A program made the position numbers and the translations under genes. This document shows, piece after piece, positions 55,645-64,000 of a stretch of DNA of 64,000 nt (the stretch's first letter is position 1; each line of letters starts with the position of its first letter). This stretch comes from Parvimonas micra (lineage in GTDB: Bacteria; Bacillota; Clostridia; Tissierellales; Peptoniphilaceae), in the NCBI RefSeq assembly GCF_021300775.1, contig NZ_JAJTJP010000001.1, positions 434,001-498,000 of the forward strand, in the 5' to 3' direction. The notes below the pieces were generated by a model. That model saw only the letters and a list, made by a program, of their open reading frames with translations, was not told the DNA's origin and searched no databases.

Positions 55645-56094
55645 CTAGTAATTTTTTTTAGAATCTAATTGCATTGTAACAGGTCCATCATTTTCTAAAA
55701 GTACTTTCATATCAGCTTGAAATATTCCTGTTTTAACTGAAATATTATTCTCTTTAAATATCTCTAAAAATTCCTCATATTTTTCTCTAGCTTCAATACT
55801 AGATAAACTGTTATCAAAACTAGGCCTATTTCCTTTTCTACAATCACCATATAGAGTAAATTGCGATACAATTAAAATCTCATATGATTTATCAATAACT
55901 GATAAATTCATTTTAGAATTATTATCTTCAAATATTCTTAGATTTACAACTTTTCTAAAAATATAATTTAAATCTTCAATAGAATCATTTTTTCCAAATC
56001 CGACAAAAAGAAGAAGTCCCTTATTTATTCTGGACACTTCTTTTTTATCAACTTCCACACTAGCAAAATTAACTCTCTGTAATATGGCTCTCAT
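55645..56094 (-). CDS. dtd: D-aminoacyl-tRNA deacylase
   Basis: Dtd removes D-amino acids from tRNA. The 149-residue product has MRAILQRVNFASVEVD, SQFTLYGDCRKGNRPSF and the late NDGPVTMQLDS motif (GPVT). Length is normal. Its ATG overlaps the relA stop by one base. Confidence 0.96.
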   Translation of the reverse strand: MRAILQRVNFASVEVDKKEVSRINKGLLLFVGFGKNDSIEDLNYIFRKVVNLRIFEDNNSKMNLSVIDKSYEILIVSQFTLYGDCRKGNRPSFDNSLSSIEAREKYEEFLEIFKENNISVKTGIFQADMKVLLENDGPVTMQLDSKKNY

Positions 56095-58247
56095 TATGCA
56101 CCTACTCTATAAACGTCGAGAATACCTTTTAAAGATTTTATTTTATTAATTAATCTATCAAGTTCATCAATATTCTTAATTTCTACAACAAAATTTGTTA
56201 TAAAAGTTTTATCTTTACCTGTTTTTGCAGTAATTCCTACCAAGTTTAATTTTGATTCTGAAATGATATGAGCAACATCAGCCAATGCTCCAACTTGATC
56301 TAGAGATATAACAGCAACTTCAACTTTATAATATAAGTTTTTAGCATTTGTCCACTCTACAGAAATTAGTCTATCTCTATTTGAAACACTTTTTACATTT
56401 GGACAATTACAATTATGAACGGAAATTCCTCTTCCTTTTGTAATATACCCAACTATTTCATCCCCTGGAAGAGGATTACAGCATTTTGCAAAACTAACTT
56501 CTATATTGTCAATGCCTTTTACAATTACACCTTTTGAATTAAGTTGATTTCCTGATTTTTCACTCTTAACTCTATTAATAATATCATCAGCAGATTCCTG
56601 ATAATATTCTGTATAAAAATCTTTTAATTTTGGAATAATTTGTTTAATGCTAATACTTCCAAATCCTATTCCTGCATACATTTCATCAATAGTATTAAAA
56701 CTTAGTTTTTTTGCAATCTGTAATAACCACTCATCTTTTAAAATTTTACTATAAGTAAATCCTAGTCTTCTAACTTCTTTTTCAAGCATATCTCTACCTT
56801 GAACTATATTTAAAGCTCTATTTTCTTTTTTGAACCATTGTTTTATTTTAGTTCTTGCTTGAGAAGATTTTACTATTTTTAACCAATCTTTACTTGGACC
56901 TGATGAATTTGGATTTGTAAGTATTTCTACAATATTTCCATTTTTTAATTTATGATTTAATGGTACTATTCTTCCATCTACTTTTGCTCCTACACAGTTG
57001 TTACCAACAGCAGTATGAACTTTGTATGCAAAATCAATAGGTGTTGCACCAGCAACCAAGTTAATAACATCACCCTTTGGAGAAAAAACGAATACTTCAT
57101 CAGAAATAAAATCCTCTTTAAATGATGTGATAAATTCTCTATTATCATTTACTTCTCTTTGCCAGTCCATAAGTTGTCTAAGCCAAGTTAATTTATCATC
57201 AAAACTGGTACTTCTATCTACTCCAGCTTTATATTTCCAATGAGCAGCAATTCCATATTCTGCAGTTTTATGCATTTCAAAAGTCCTAATTTGAACTTCA
57301 AAAACATCTCCTGAATTACTTATTAAAGTATTGTGTAATGATTGATATAAATTAGGTTTTGGTACAGCAATATAATCTTTAAATCTTGAAGGTATGGGTT
57401 TCCATTTTGAATGAACAATTCCCAAAACTGCATAACAATCACTAATAGTAGGAACAATTATTCTAACTGCTGTTAAATCGAAAATCTCATCAAAACTTTT
57501 ATTTTGTTTATACATTTTTTTATAGATACTATATAAACTTTTTGGTCTTCCACTAATTTCACCTTGAATATTATGTTCTTTTAAACTAATAGTTATTTCA
57601 TCAATAATATCATTAATTATTTTTTCTCTTTCACTTCTTTTTTTCTTAACTCTCTCAGCTAAATCATAATATATTTCTGGCTCAAGATATCTTAGAGATA
57701 AGTCTTCTAGTTCCCATTTAACATTACTCATACCTAATCGATAAGCTAAAGGTGCATAAATTTCTAAAGTTTCTTTTGCCTTTTCTAATTGCTTGGCTTT
57801 TTTCATATATTCTAAAGTTCTTATATTATGAAGTCTATCTGCTATCTTAATAATAATAACTCTAATATCTGAATTCATAGCTAATAACATTTTTCTTAAA
57901 TTATCTGCTTGAGATTCTTGTTTACTTTGATACTTTATTTTCTTTAATTTAGTAACACCATTAACAAGATTAGCAATTTCCTCATCAAACATTTCTGCCA
58001 TCTCTTTAAATGTTACTTCCGTATCTTCCAAAATATCATGCATAAGTCCTGCTATAATAGTAGCGTCATCCATATATAAATCAGCTAGAATATTAGCAAC
58101 AGCAACAGGATGAATAAAATATGGCTCTCCTGAATTTCTAAATTGTCCTTCATGGCACTCCTTTGTAAAATTATATGCTTTTGAAATTTTTTCAAGATCA
58201 GAATTAGGGTTATAGCTTTTAATTTTTAATAATAATTCATCTAACAT
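56094..58247 (-). CDS. relA: Bifunctional (p)ppGpp synthetase/hydrolase RelA/SpoT
   Basis: This long RSH protein (717 residues) controls the stringent response. It has an HD hydrolase domain (HEGQFRNSGEPYFIHPVAVANILADL, GLMHDILEDTEVT), a synthetase domain (RPKSLYSIYKKM, FDLTAVRIIV, NLYQSLHNTLI), TGS (VFVFSPKGDVINLVAGATPIDFAYKVHTAVG), a Cys-rich segment (FAKCCNPLPGDEIVGYITKGRGISVHNCNCPN) and a C-terminal ACT domain. Both catalytic domains look intact. The ATG at 58247 follows AGGAGGTGA and is preferred to a GTG at 58256. Confidence 0.96.
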   Translation of the reverse strand: MLDELLLKIKSYNPNSDLEKISKAYNFTKECHEGQFRNSGEPYFIHPVAVANILADLYMDDATIIAGLMHDILEDTEVTFKEMAEMFDEEIANLVNGVTKLKKIKYQSKQESQADNLRKMLLAMNSDIRVIIIKIADRLHNIRTLEYMKKAKQLEKAKETLEIYAPLAYRLGMSNVKWELEDLSLRYLEPEIYYDLAERVKKKRSEREKIINDIIDEITISLKEHNIQGEISGRPKSLYSIYKKMYKQNKSFDEIFDLTAVRIIVPTISDCYAVLGIVHSKWKPIPSRFKDYIAVPKPNLYQSLHNTLISNSGDVFEVQIRTFEMHKTAEYGIAAHWKYKAGVDRSTSFDDKLTWLRQLMDWQREVNDNREFITSFKEDFISDEVFVFSPKGDVINLVAGATPIDFAYKVHTAVGNNCVGAKVDGRIVPLNHKLKNGNIVEILTNPNSSGPSKDWLKIVKSSQARTKIKQWFKKENRALNIVQGRDMLEKEVRRLGFTYSKILKDEWLLQIAKKLSFNTIDEMYAGIGFGSISIKQIIPKLKDFYTEYYQESADDIINRVKSEKSGNQLNSKGVIVKGIDNIEVSFAKCCNPLPGDEIVGYITKGRGISVHNCNCPNVKSVSNRDRLISVEWTNAKNLYYKVEVAVISLDQVGALADVAHIISESKLNLVGITAKTGKDKTFITNFVVEIKNIDELDRLINKIKSLKGILDVYRVGA

Positions 58248-58259
58248 TACACTCACCTC

Positions 58260-60005
58260 CTACCTTAAATCTTTTATTAATAATTGAATAGACTTTGTAT
58301 TCATATATTCATTAATTACAGGTGTATACAAAATATCTATAAATTTATTTTTTATATTATATTGTTCATTTACTATATCACTAGTTTCAAATTTCTTATT
58401 TAGATACAGAATATACTTATCAAAATTTGTAAAAATAATTCCACTATACTCATTTTCATCTTGACTTAAAACTAATTTAATAACATTTTTATTATTCCCG
58501 ATAATAGATAAAGATTTTATTTCTACATTTCTAGTACCAAATAAAGGTTCAGGATTTGCTTTACCATATGGTTCTAGCAATTTTAACTCTTCTACTATAT
58601 TAAAATTTAGTAATTTAAAATCTAATGAACAATCTATTTTAACCTTTTCTATAAAATCTTCTGAATTTAAACCAGAATTTTTATTTAGTTCAACTCTTAA
58701 TACGTCTAAATTATTTATATTAATCGTAAAACCAGCAGCCATTGCATGTCCACCTAATTTTTCAAATAAATTTGGAAATTCTCTAAGCTTTGAAATAATA
58801 TCATAATCTTCAATACTTCTTGCGCTTCCCTTTAACATACCTTCTTCTTTCGCATTAGTAAAAACTAAAGTTGGTTTATAATAAAAATCTTTAATTCTCC
58901 CAGCAACAATTCCAGCAATTGATTCATGAATAGATTCGTCATAAACTACTATAATATCATCTTCATAGTACATATTTTCTTTTATTTTTAAAATCACCCT
59001 TGAATATGCTTCAGTAGTTAAGCTTTTTCTTTTTTCGTTTAGGTCAACTAATTTTTTTGCATAATTTTCAGCAACTTCTTCATTAGTTTCTAGAAATAAA
59101 TCTACTCCAATACTTGCTGATTCAAGTCTACCAGCAGCATTAATACATGGTCCTAATTTAAAACCTAAAGAAGTAGTAGTAACTTTAGTTACTCCATTTT
59201 CTACTTTTAATTTGTTTACTCCTATATTATCACTTGTATTTAATATTTCTAATCCTTTTTTTACGAAAAATCTATTTTCATCAACCAAATCAACAACATC
59301 ACAAACGGTTCCCATAGAAACAAACTGTAACAAGTCAATTAAATAATTTTCATCTCCACCTAATTCATCAAATAATGCTTGCATCAATTTAAAAGCCACA
59401 CCGGCACCACATAATTCTTTAAAAGGATACTCACAATCTACTCTATGAGGATTTATAACAGCTATAGCTTTAGGTAATATTTGATTTCCTTCATCGTCAA
59501 AACACAATTGATGATGATCAGTTATAATCATTTGGATATTAAGTGAATTTGAATATTCAACAACATCAAAAGCTGAAATTCCATTATCGCAAGTTATGAT
59601 TAAATCAACTCCATCTTCTTTTGCATTATCTACAATACCTTTTGAAATACCATATCCATCCTCAATTCTATGTGGAATAGCAAAGCTTATATTATCTGTG
59701 AAATAGCTAAGTCCTTTATATAAAACAACTGTTGCTGAATTCCCATCTTGATCATAATCACCAACAATTTGAATATGTAAATTGCTATCTATTGCTTCTA
59801 CAAGTATTTCTATTGCTGTATCTAAATCTTTCATCAAAAAAGGATTATGAAGGTATTTATAATCTGGATATAAAAATTTTTTAACGTTATTGTAGTCTAT
59901 TTTTCTATTTGCTAAAAGTTGACATGTAATATATGAAAATTCACTATTATTTAAGAAATTTTCCTTAGTTAATCCATTATCAGATTTTATAAACCATTTT
60001 TTCAT
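58260..60005 (-). CDS. recJ: Single-stranded-DNA-specific exonuclease RecJ
   Basis: RecJ degrades 5' ends of single-stranded DNA in recombination and repair. The 581-residue product has the DHH motifs IVGDYDQDGNSATV, LIITCDNGISAFDVV, ITDHHQ, the LCGAGVAFKL segment, GPCINAAGRLESA, and DHHA1 (LGGHAMAAGFTI). A C-terminal OB-like domain follows. It is short of the longer Bacillus form. GGGGG precedes the ATG at 60005. A few bases separate it from relA. Confidence 0.93.
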   Translation of the reverse strand: MKKWFIKSDNGLTKENFLNNSEFSYITCQLLANRKIDYNNVKKFLYPDYKYLHNPFLMKDLDTAIEILVEAIDSNLHIQIVGDYDQDGNSATVVLYKGLSYFTDNISFAIPHRIEDGYGISKGIVDNAKEDGVDLIITCDNGISAFDVVEYSNSLNIQMIITDHHQLCFDDEGNQILPKAIAVINPHRVDCEYPFKELCGAGVAFKLMQALFDELGGDENYLIDLLQFVSMGTVCDVVDLVDENRFFVKKGLEILNTSDNIGVNKLKVENGVTKVTTTSLGFKLGPCINAAGRLESASIGVDLFLETNEEVAENYAKKLVDLNEKRKSLTTEAYSRVILKIKENMYYEDDIIVVYDESIHESIAGIVAGRIKDFYYKPTLVFTNAKEEGMLKGSARSIEDYDIISKLREFPNLFEKLGGHAMAAGFTININNLDVLRVELNKNSGLNSEDFIEKVKIDCSLDFKLLNFNIVEELKLLEPYGKANPEPLFGTRNVEIKSLSIIGNNKNVIKLVLSQDENEYSGIIFTNFDKYILYLNKKFETSDIVNEQYNIKNKFIDILYTPVINEYMNTKSIQLLIKDLR

Positions 60006-60044
60006 AAATACCCCCAAATTATTGATATATTATTTATAAAGAAA

Positions 60045-60067
60045 AAATAGACGAAATCCGTCTATTT
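60045..60067 (-). terminator. Intrinsic terminator of yajC
   Basis: AAATAGACG and CGTCTATTT form a 9-bp stem around a 5-nt loop, continuing into three more T on the - strand. It starts 8 bases after the yajC stop. Confidence 0.85.
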
Positions 60068-60075
60068 GTTTTAAA

Positions 60076-60393
60076 TTAATTTTCTTCAGTATTATTATCT
60101 TCATCCTCATCTTCTAAAGATGTTTCTGATTCGTTAATTGTAGAATGAATAGCAGATTTTATAAATTCTAATTTAGTTCCATCATCAGATGTTTCAATTA
60201 CAACATCAGTATCAGTTAGCTTTACAATTTTGCCTTTAATACCACCTATAGTTATAATACTATCTCCTATTTTCAAATTATTTCTCATTTCCATTATTTC
60301 TTTTTGTCTTTTCTTTTGTGGTTTTATCATAAAAACATATGCTAATAACATAAAGCCACCAATCAAAACAAATTGCATAGTTAATTGATCCAT
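60076..60393 (-). CDS. yajC: Preprotein translocase subunit YajC
   Basis: YajC is a small accessory subunit of the SecDF translocase complex. The 105-residue protein has one N-terminal transmembrane helix (about 6-25; FVLIGGFMLLAYVFMI) and then KPQKKRQKEIMEMRNNLKIGDSIITIGGIKGKIVKL. The acidic tail is DEDEDNNTEEN. The open frame reaches 60435, but AGGAGG precedes the ATG at 60393. It is a single-gene unit here; secD and secF are not adjacent. Confidence 0.93.
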   Translation of the reverse strand: MDQLTMQFVLIGGFMLLAYVFMIKPQKKRQKEIMEMRNNLKIGDSIITIGGIKGKIVKLTDTDVVIETSDDGTKLEFIKSAIHSTINESETSLEDEDEDNNTEEN

Positions 60394-60425
60394 ATTATTC
60401 CTCCTAAATTGAAATATATGTCTAT

Positions 60426-60454
60426 ATTTTAACATAAAATCAATTATAATTCAA
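60426..60454 (-). promoter_or_regulatory. Promoter of yajC
   Basis: On the - strand TTGAAT, a 17-bp spacer and TGTTAAAAT (extended -10 with one mismatch). It lies about 33 bases before the start codon. Confidence 0.7.
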
Positions 60455-60488
60455 ATATTTCTAAGATAATTTATAAATAAAAAATTTT

Positions 60489-60519
60489 AAAAAAGCTAAG
60501 AATTTTCTTAGCTTTTTTT
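60489..60519 (-). terminator. Terminator after clpB
   Basis: AAAAAAGCTAAGAA and its complement form a long stem with T-runs on both strands. It lies 19 bases after the clpB stop codon and upstream of the yajC promoter. Confidence 0.9.
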
Positions 60520-60537
60520 ATTATTTATTAATATTTT

Positions 60538-63105
60538 TTATGAAATACAAATTTTTCCATCTAAATTTACAAATTTAATTGTAGAATTAGGTTGAATTTT
60601 ACCTTCTATTATTTTTGTAGCTAATTCAGTTTCTATATGTTTTTGAATGTATCTTTTTATAATTCTAGCTCCATAATTATAAGAGTACGTTGAATCTAAA
60701 ATTAACTTTTTACAGCTATCATCTAAAATTATTTTTAAACCAATATCTTTTAATCTATCCTCTATTTCTGAAATAGTCATATCAATAATCTTGTAAAGCT
60801 CTTCTTTTTGTAAAGGTTTAAATAATACTATATCATCAACCCTGTTTAAAAACTCAGGTCTAAAAGAATTTTTTAATTCATTCATAACTTTATCTTCAGC
60901 TTCTTTAATTATTTTACCATTTTCATCTATTCCATTTAGCAAGTAGTCAGAACCTATATTAGAAGTCATAATAATGATTGTATTTTTAAAATCTACAACT
61001 CGTCCTTGATTATCTGTTAGTCTTCCATCATCTAATACTTGTAATAGAATATTAAATACATCAGGATGTGCTTTTTCTATTTCATCAAATAAAATGACAC
61101 AATATGGATTTCTTCTAACTCTTTCTGTAAGTTGTCCTCCTTCATCATAACCTACATATCCTGGAGGAGCTCCTATTAATCTTGATACAGAATGTTTTTC
61201 CATATATTCACTCATATCTATTCTAACTAAATTTTTCTCGTTATCAAACATACTTTCACATAATGTTTTTGCTAACTCTGTTTTACCAACACCCGTAGGG
61301 CCTAGGAAAATAAATGACCCAATAGGTTTAGTTTCATCTTTTAATCCACTTCTTGATCTTAATATGCATTCTTTTACTAAATTAATAGCTTCGTCTTGTC
61401 CAACTACTCTTTTGTGTAAAATTTCTCCAAGGTGTAATAATTTTTCTTTTTCACCTTCTACTAATTTCTTAATAGGTATATTTGTCCACTTAGAAATTAC
61501 CTCTGCGATAGTTTCCTCGGTTACTTCTTCTTTTAAATAACTTTCTTTTTCTTTCTTTTTCTCATTAAGCTCAGCTAATTTTAATTCCAGATTTGCAAGC
61601 TTGCCATATCTCAATTCTGAAAGTTTTTCAAAGTCATATTCTCTTTCTGCTTTTTCAATATCAATTCTAACTGAATCAATTTCTGATTTTACAGTCTTAA
61701 TTTCATTAATATCCTTTTTATCACTTTCCCATTTAGCAAGCTCAACATTATATAAATTTTTAACATTAGAAAGTTCAATTTCTAAGTCTTCTAATCTTTT
61801 TTTACTAATTTCATCAGTTTCTTTAATTAAACCAGCTTTTTCAATTTCTAATTGAAGAACTTTTCTTCTTAAATTATCAATTTCTTGAGGCATTGAATCT
61901 ATTTCAGTTCTTATCATAGAAGAAGCTTCATCCATTAAGTCAATAGCTTTATCTGGCAAAAATCTATCTGTTATATATCTATCACTTAAAGTTACACAAG
62001 CAATTACAGCAGCATCTGTTATTTTAATTCCATGGTGAATTTCATATTTTTCTTTAATTCCTCTAAGTATTGAAATTGTATCTTCAACAGTAGGTTCTTT
62101 TACTAATACCTTTTGGAATCTTCTTTCTAACGCGCCATCTTTTTCTATATATTTTCTATATTCATCTAATGTTGTTGCTCCAATTGTATGCAATTCTCCT
62201 CTAGCAAGCATAGGTTTTAACATATTAGAAGCATCTAAAGCTCCATCAGTTTTTCCTGCACCAACAAGAGTATGAATTTCATCAATAAATAATATTATTT
62301 CCCCGTCTGAATTTTTTATTTCTTCTAGAACTACTTTTAGTCTTTCTTCAAATTCTCCTCTAAATTTTGCTCCAGCAATTAAACTTCCCATATCTAGTGA
62401 AAATATTATTTTATCTTTTAAACCATCCGGAACATCATTATTAACAATTCTTTGAGCTAAACCTTCAACAATTGCAGTTTTACCAACACCTGGCTCGCCA
62501 ATTAATACGGGATTATTTTTTGTTCTTCTTGATAATATTCTAATTGAATTTCTAATTTCTTCATCTCTACCAATAACTGGATCTAATTTACCATTTTTAG
62601 CTTCTTCAGTTAAATTTCTTCCATATTTTAGTAATTCTTCACTAGTACTACCATCTTTACGATCATTTTTCATATTCTTAATTCCCATTAATGCATATTT
62701 GAACGAATTATAAGTGATATCATACTTTTTAAAAATATCTGATGATTTTATATTTTTTTCTTTTAGAAGAGAAAGATATATATGTTCAGGTAAAATTAAA
62801 CTATCTCCAGTTCCATTTATCTCATCTTCAGAATTAAGTAGAATTCTTTGATAAACAGTATTTGGATAAATGTTAGTTGAGCCATATTGTGATGGTAAAT
62901 TTTCCAGTGCTACCTTTACATCATTTCTATAATCTTCAATTTTTACATTCATAATATTTAAAATCTTAATAATAATATTGTCTTTATTAATTAATGCTAT
63001 ATGTAGATGTAAATCTGATATTTCTACATTCGCATGTTTAATTGCTATACTCTGTGATTCTTCAACTATATTCATTGCATCACTACTAAATTTTTCTAAA
63101 TTCAT
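60538..63105 (-). CDS. clpB: Chaperone disaggregase ClpB
   Basis: ClpB works with DnaK/DnaJ to pull apart aggregates. The 855-residue protein has an N domain, AAA-1 ([32 protein letters not shown]), a coiled-coil middle domain (about 400-520), AAA-2 ([32 protein letters not shown]) and the C-terminal domain. The ClpP-binding loop of ClpA/ClpC is not seen. No CIRCE or CtsR-type operator was found in the 120 bases upstream. A J-protein gene lies upstream. Confidence 0.96.
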   Translation of the reverse strand: MNLEKFSSDAMNIVEESQSIAIKHANVEISDLHLHIALINKDNIIIKILNIMNVKIEDYRNDVKVALENLPSQYGSTNIYPNTVYQRILLNSEDEINGTGDSLILPEHIYLSLLKEKNIKSSDIFKKYDITYNSFKYALMGIKNMKNDRKDGSTSEELLKYGRNLTEEAKNGKLDPVIGRDEEIRNSIRILSRRTKNNPVLIGEPGVGKTAIVEGLAQRIVNNDVPDGLKDKIIFSLDMGSLIAGAKFRGEFEERLKVVLEEIKNSDGEIILFIDEIHTLVGAGKTDGALDASNMLKPMLARGELHTIGATTLDEYRKYIEKDGALERRFQKVLVKEPTVEDTISILRGIKEKYEIHHGIKITDAAVIACVTLSDRYITDRFLPDKAIDLMDEASSMIRTEIDSMPQEIDNLRRKVLQLEIEKAGLIKETDEISKKRLEDLEIELSNVKNLYNVELAKWESDKKDINEIKTVKSEIDSVRIDIEKAEREYDFEKLSELRYGKLANLELKLAELNEKKKEKESYLKEEVTEETIAEVISKWTNIPIKKLVEGEKEKLLHLGEILHKRVVGQDEAINLVKECILRSRSGLKDETKPIGSFIFLGPTGVGKTELAKTLCESMFDNEKNLVRIDMSEYMEKHSVSRLIGAPPGYVGYDEGGQLTERVRRNPYCVILFDEIEKAHPDVFNILLQVLDDGRLTDNQGRVVDFKNTIIIMTSNIGSDYLLNGIDENGKIIKEAEDKVMNELKNSFRPEFLNRVDDIVLFKPLQKEELYKIIDMTISEIEDRLKDIGLKIILDDSCKKLILDSTYSYNYGARIIKRYIQKHIETELATKIIEGKIQPNSTIKFVNLDGKICIS

Positions 63106-63225
63106 CGTATTCCTCCTTCTATTTTGTTAATATTTTTTTATTAAACTTATAATAATTTTTTTAATATATATTATCACAAAAATAAATTATTTAATTTTAA
63201 AAATAAAAATTTTATTCTTTTCATA

Positions 63226-64000
63226 TTAATTCTCCATTAATTTTTTATACAATTCTAATTTATCAGGTGATAAATTCTTAGGATTATTTATAACCATTTC
63301 AAGATATAAATCTCCAGTTCTTCCTTTTAAATCTGTATATCCTTTATTTGGAATTCTAATTTTTTTCATGCTTTCTATATTAGCAGGTATTTTTACTCTA
63401 ACATTTCCATTTAAAGTTTTAATAACCTTTGTAACTCCAAAGTATGCTTCCCATGGATACAAACTAACAGTTTTTATTAAATCTAAATCTTCTAATCTAT
63501 ATTCATCATTTATAACATTAATTTTTACAAAAATATCTCCATCAAGTTTATATTTATCTCCATTAACTTTTACTTTTTTTCCTGATGTAATTCCTTTAGG
63601 AATTTTTACTGTTATTTTTTGAGGAGAATTATTTATATTTACATAAAGTTCCCTTTCAATACCAGAATATGCTTCTTTAACTGATAAGTTAATGCTTGTT
63701 TCATATTTTTGTCTTTGTGGTTGTCTTTCAAATCCTGAAAATGGTCTAGAATTAGTAAAACCATCAAAACTTGAAAATCCACTAAAACTAGAAGAATTTT
63801 CACTACCAAAAAACATATTAAAAAAATCAGAAAATTCTCCCATACTACTTGAGTTATAGGATGTTTTAAACCCATAATTTCTTGGGTCAAAATTATCTCC
63901 ACCATTAAAATTATAATTAGAACCAAACATATCATACTGTTTTCTTTTTTCCTTATCTGATAATACTTCATAAGCTTCATTTATTTCTTTGAACTTATTA
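63226..64000 (-). CDS. DnaJ-like (class B, CbpA-type) co-chaperone, 5' end missing
   Basis: The frame runs off the right edge. What remains is the end of the J domain (NKFKEINEAYEVLSDKEKRKQYD), a Gly/Phe/Ser/Asn-rich stretch and the C-terminal substrate-binding domains (INLSVKEAYSGIERELYVNI, TVKIPKGITSGKKVKVNG, VSLYPWEAYFGVTKVIKTLNG). The Cys-rich zinc finger of DnaJ proper is absent, so this is a class B J-protein like CbpA. It is upstream of clpB in the same direction, fitting a shared disaggregation role with DnaK. Confidence 0.9.
   Translation of the reverse strand, partial: NKFKEINEAYEVLSDKEKRKQYDMFGSNYNFNGGDNFDPRNYGFKTSYNSSSMGEFSDFFNMFFGSENSSSFSGFSSFDGFTNSRPFSGFERQPQRQKYETSINLSVKEAYSGIERELYVNINNSPQKITVKIPKGITSGKKVKVNGDKYKLDGDIFVKINVINDEYRLEDLDLIKTVSLYPWEAYFGVTKVIKTLNGNVRVKIPANIESMKKIRIPNKGYTDLKGRTGDLYLEMVINNPKNLSPDKLELYKKLMEN

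Noticed and set aside
63106-63225. CIRCE or CtsR operator before clpB
   Set aside because: No TTAGCACTC inverted repeat or GGTCAAA repeat was found in the gap.

Overview
The window reads as a very A+T-rich chromosome segment of a low-G+C Gram-positive bacterium (Firmicutes). The evidence is strong AGGAGG-type ribosome binding sites, sigma-A promoters of the TTGACA-N17-TATAAT or extended -10 kind, short operonic spacing, and Firmicutes gene orders (rimP-nusA-ylxR-infB-rbfA; phoH-ybeY-dgkA-cdd-era-recO-dnaG-rpoD). Selenocysteine genes selD-selA-selB and an anaerobic FAD-oxidoreductase trio suggest an anaerobe. A member of the Clostridia/Tissierellia is my guess, at low confidence. No prophage, insertion sequence, CRISPR array or tRNA gene was seen.

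Layout. From 1 to 16.5 kb every gene is on the + strand: the asnS tail, then a dense run comEA-selD-selA-selB-orphan response regulator-pheS-pheT-zapA-mutS2-argS-TPR protein, then a tyrosine recombinase with its own promoter. From 16.6 to 40.1 kb every gene is on the - strand. It starts with efp and a VanW-family protein, nth, and a long repair/translation/RNA block. Read in transcription order, that block runs rsmD-coaD-coiled coil-phoH-ybeY-dgkA-cdd-era-recO-dnaG-rpoD-trmK-nif3-like-rnpB-rnr-smpB-miaB-mutS-mutL-miaA-methionine gamma-lyase-like. A small + strand island follows: two tandem mgtE genes, then a 43-residue membrane protein and maf, with a divergent S24 repressor between them. From 45 to 64 kb the genes are again all - strand: truB-nrnA-rbfA-infB-ylxR-nusA-rimP, an oxidoreductase trio, an MBL hydrolase, dtd, relA, recJ, yajC, clpB and the 3' part of a J-protein gene.

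Main points of interest. (1) Immediately upstream of the single tyrosine recombinase is a perfect 11-6-11 inverted repeat with the architecture of a chromosome-dimer-resolution (dif) site. It lies about 1 kb from where transcription direction flips from all + to nearly all -, as expected at a replication terminus. (2) A LexA/HdiR-like self-cleaving repressor is divergent from an unannotated small membrane protein, with matching operator-like repeats over both promoters. (3) selD contains an in-frame UGA with a SECIS-like hairpin. (4) The response regulator has lost conserved receiver residues. (5) MutL lacks all recognisable endonuclease motifs. (6) IF2 carries eight near-identical 15-residue repeats.

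The genes are mainly housekeeping: tRNA charging and modification, translation initiation and trans-translation, mismatch repair, ribosome assembly, stringent response, selenium metabolism and magnesium transport. All family assignments come from reading motifs and gene order; no database search was run.
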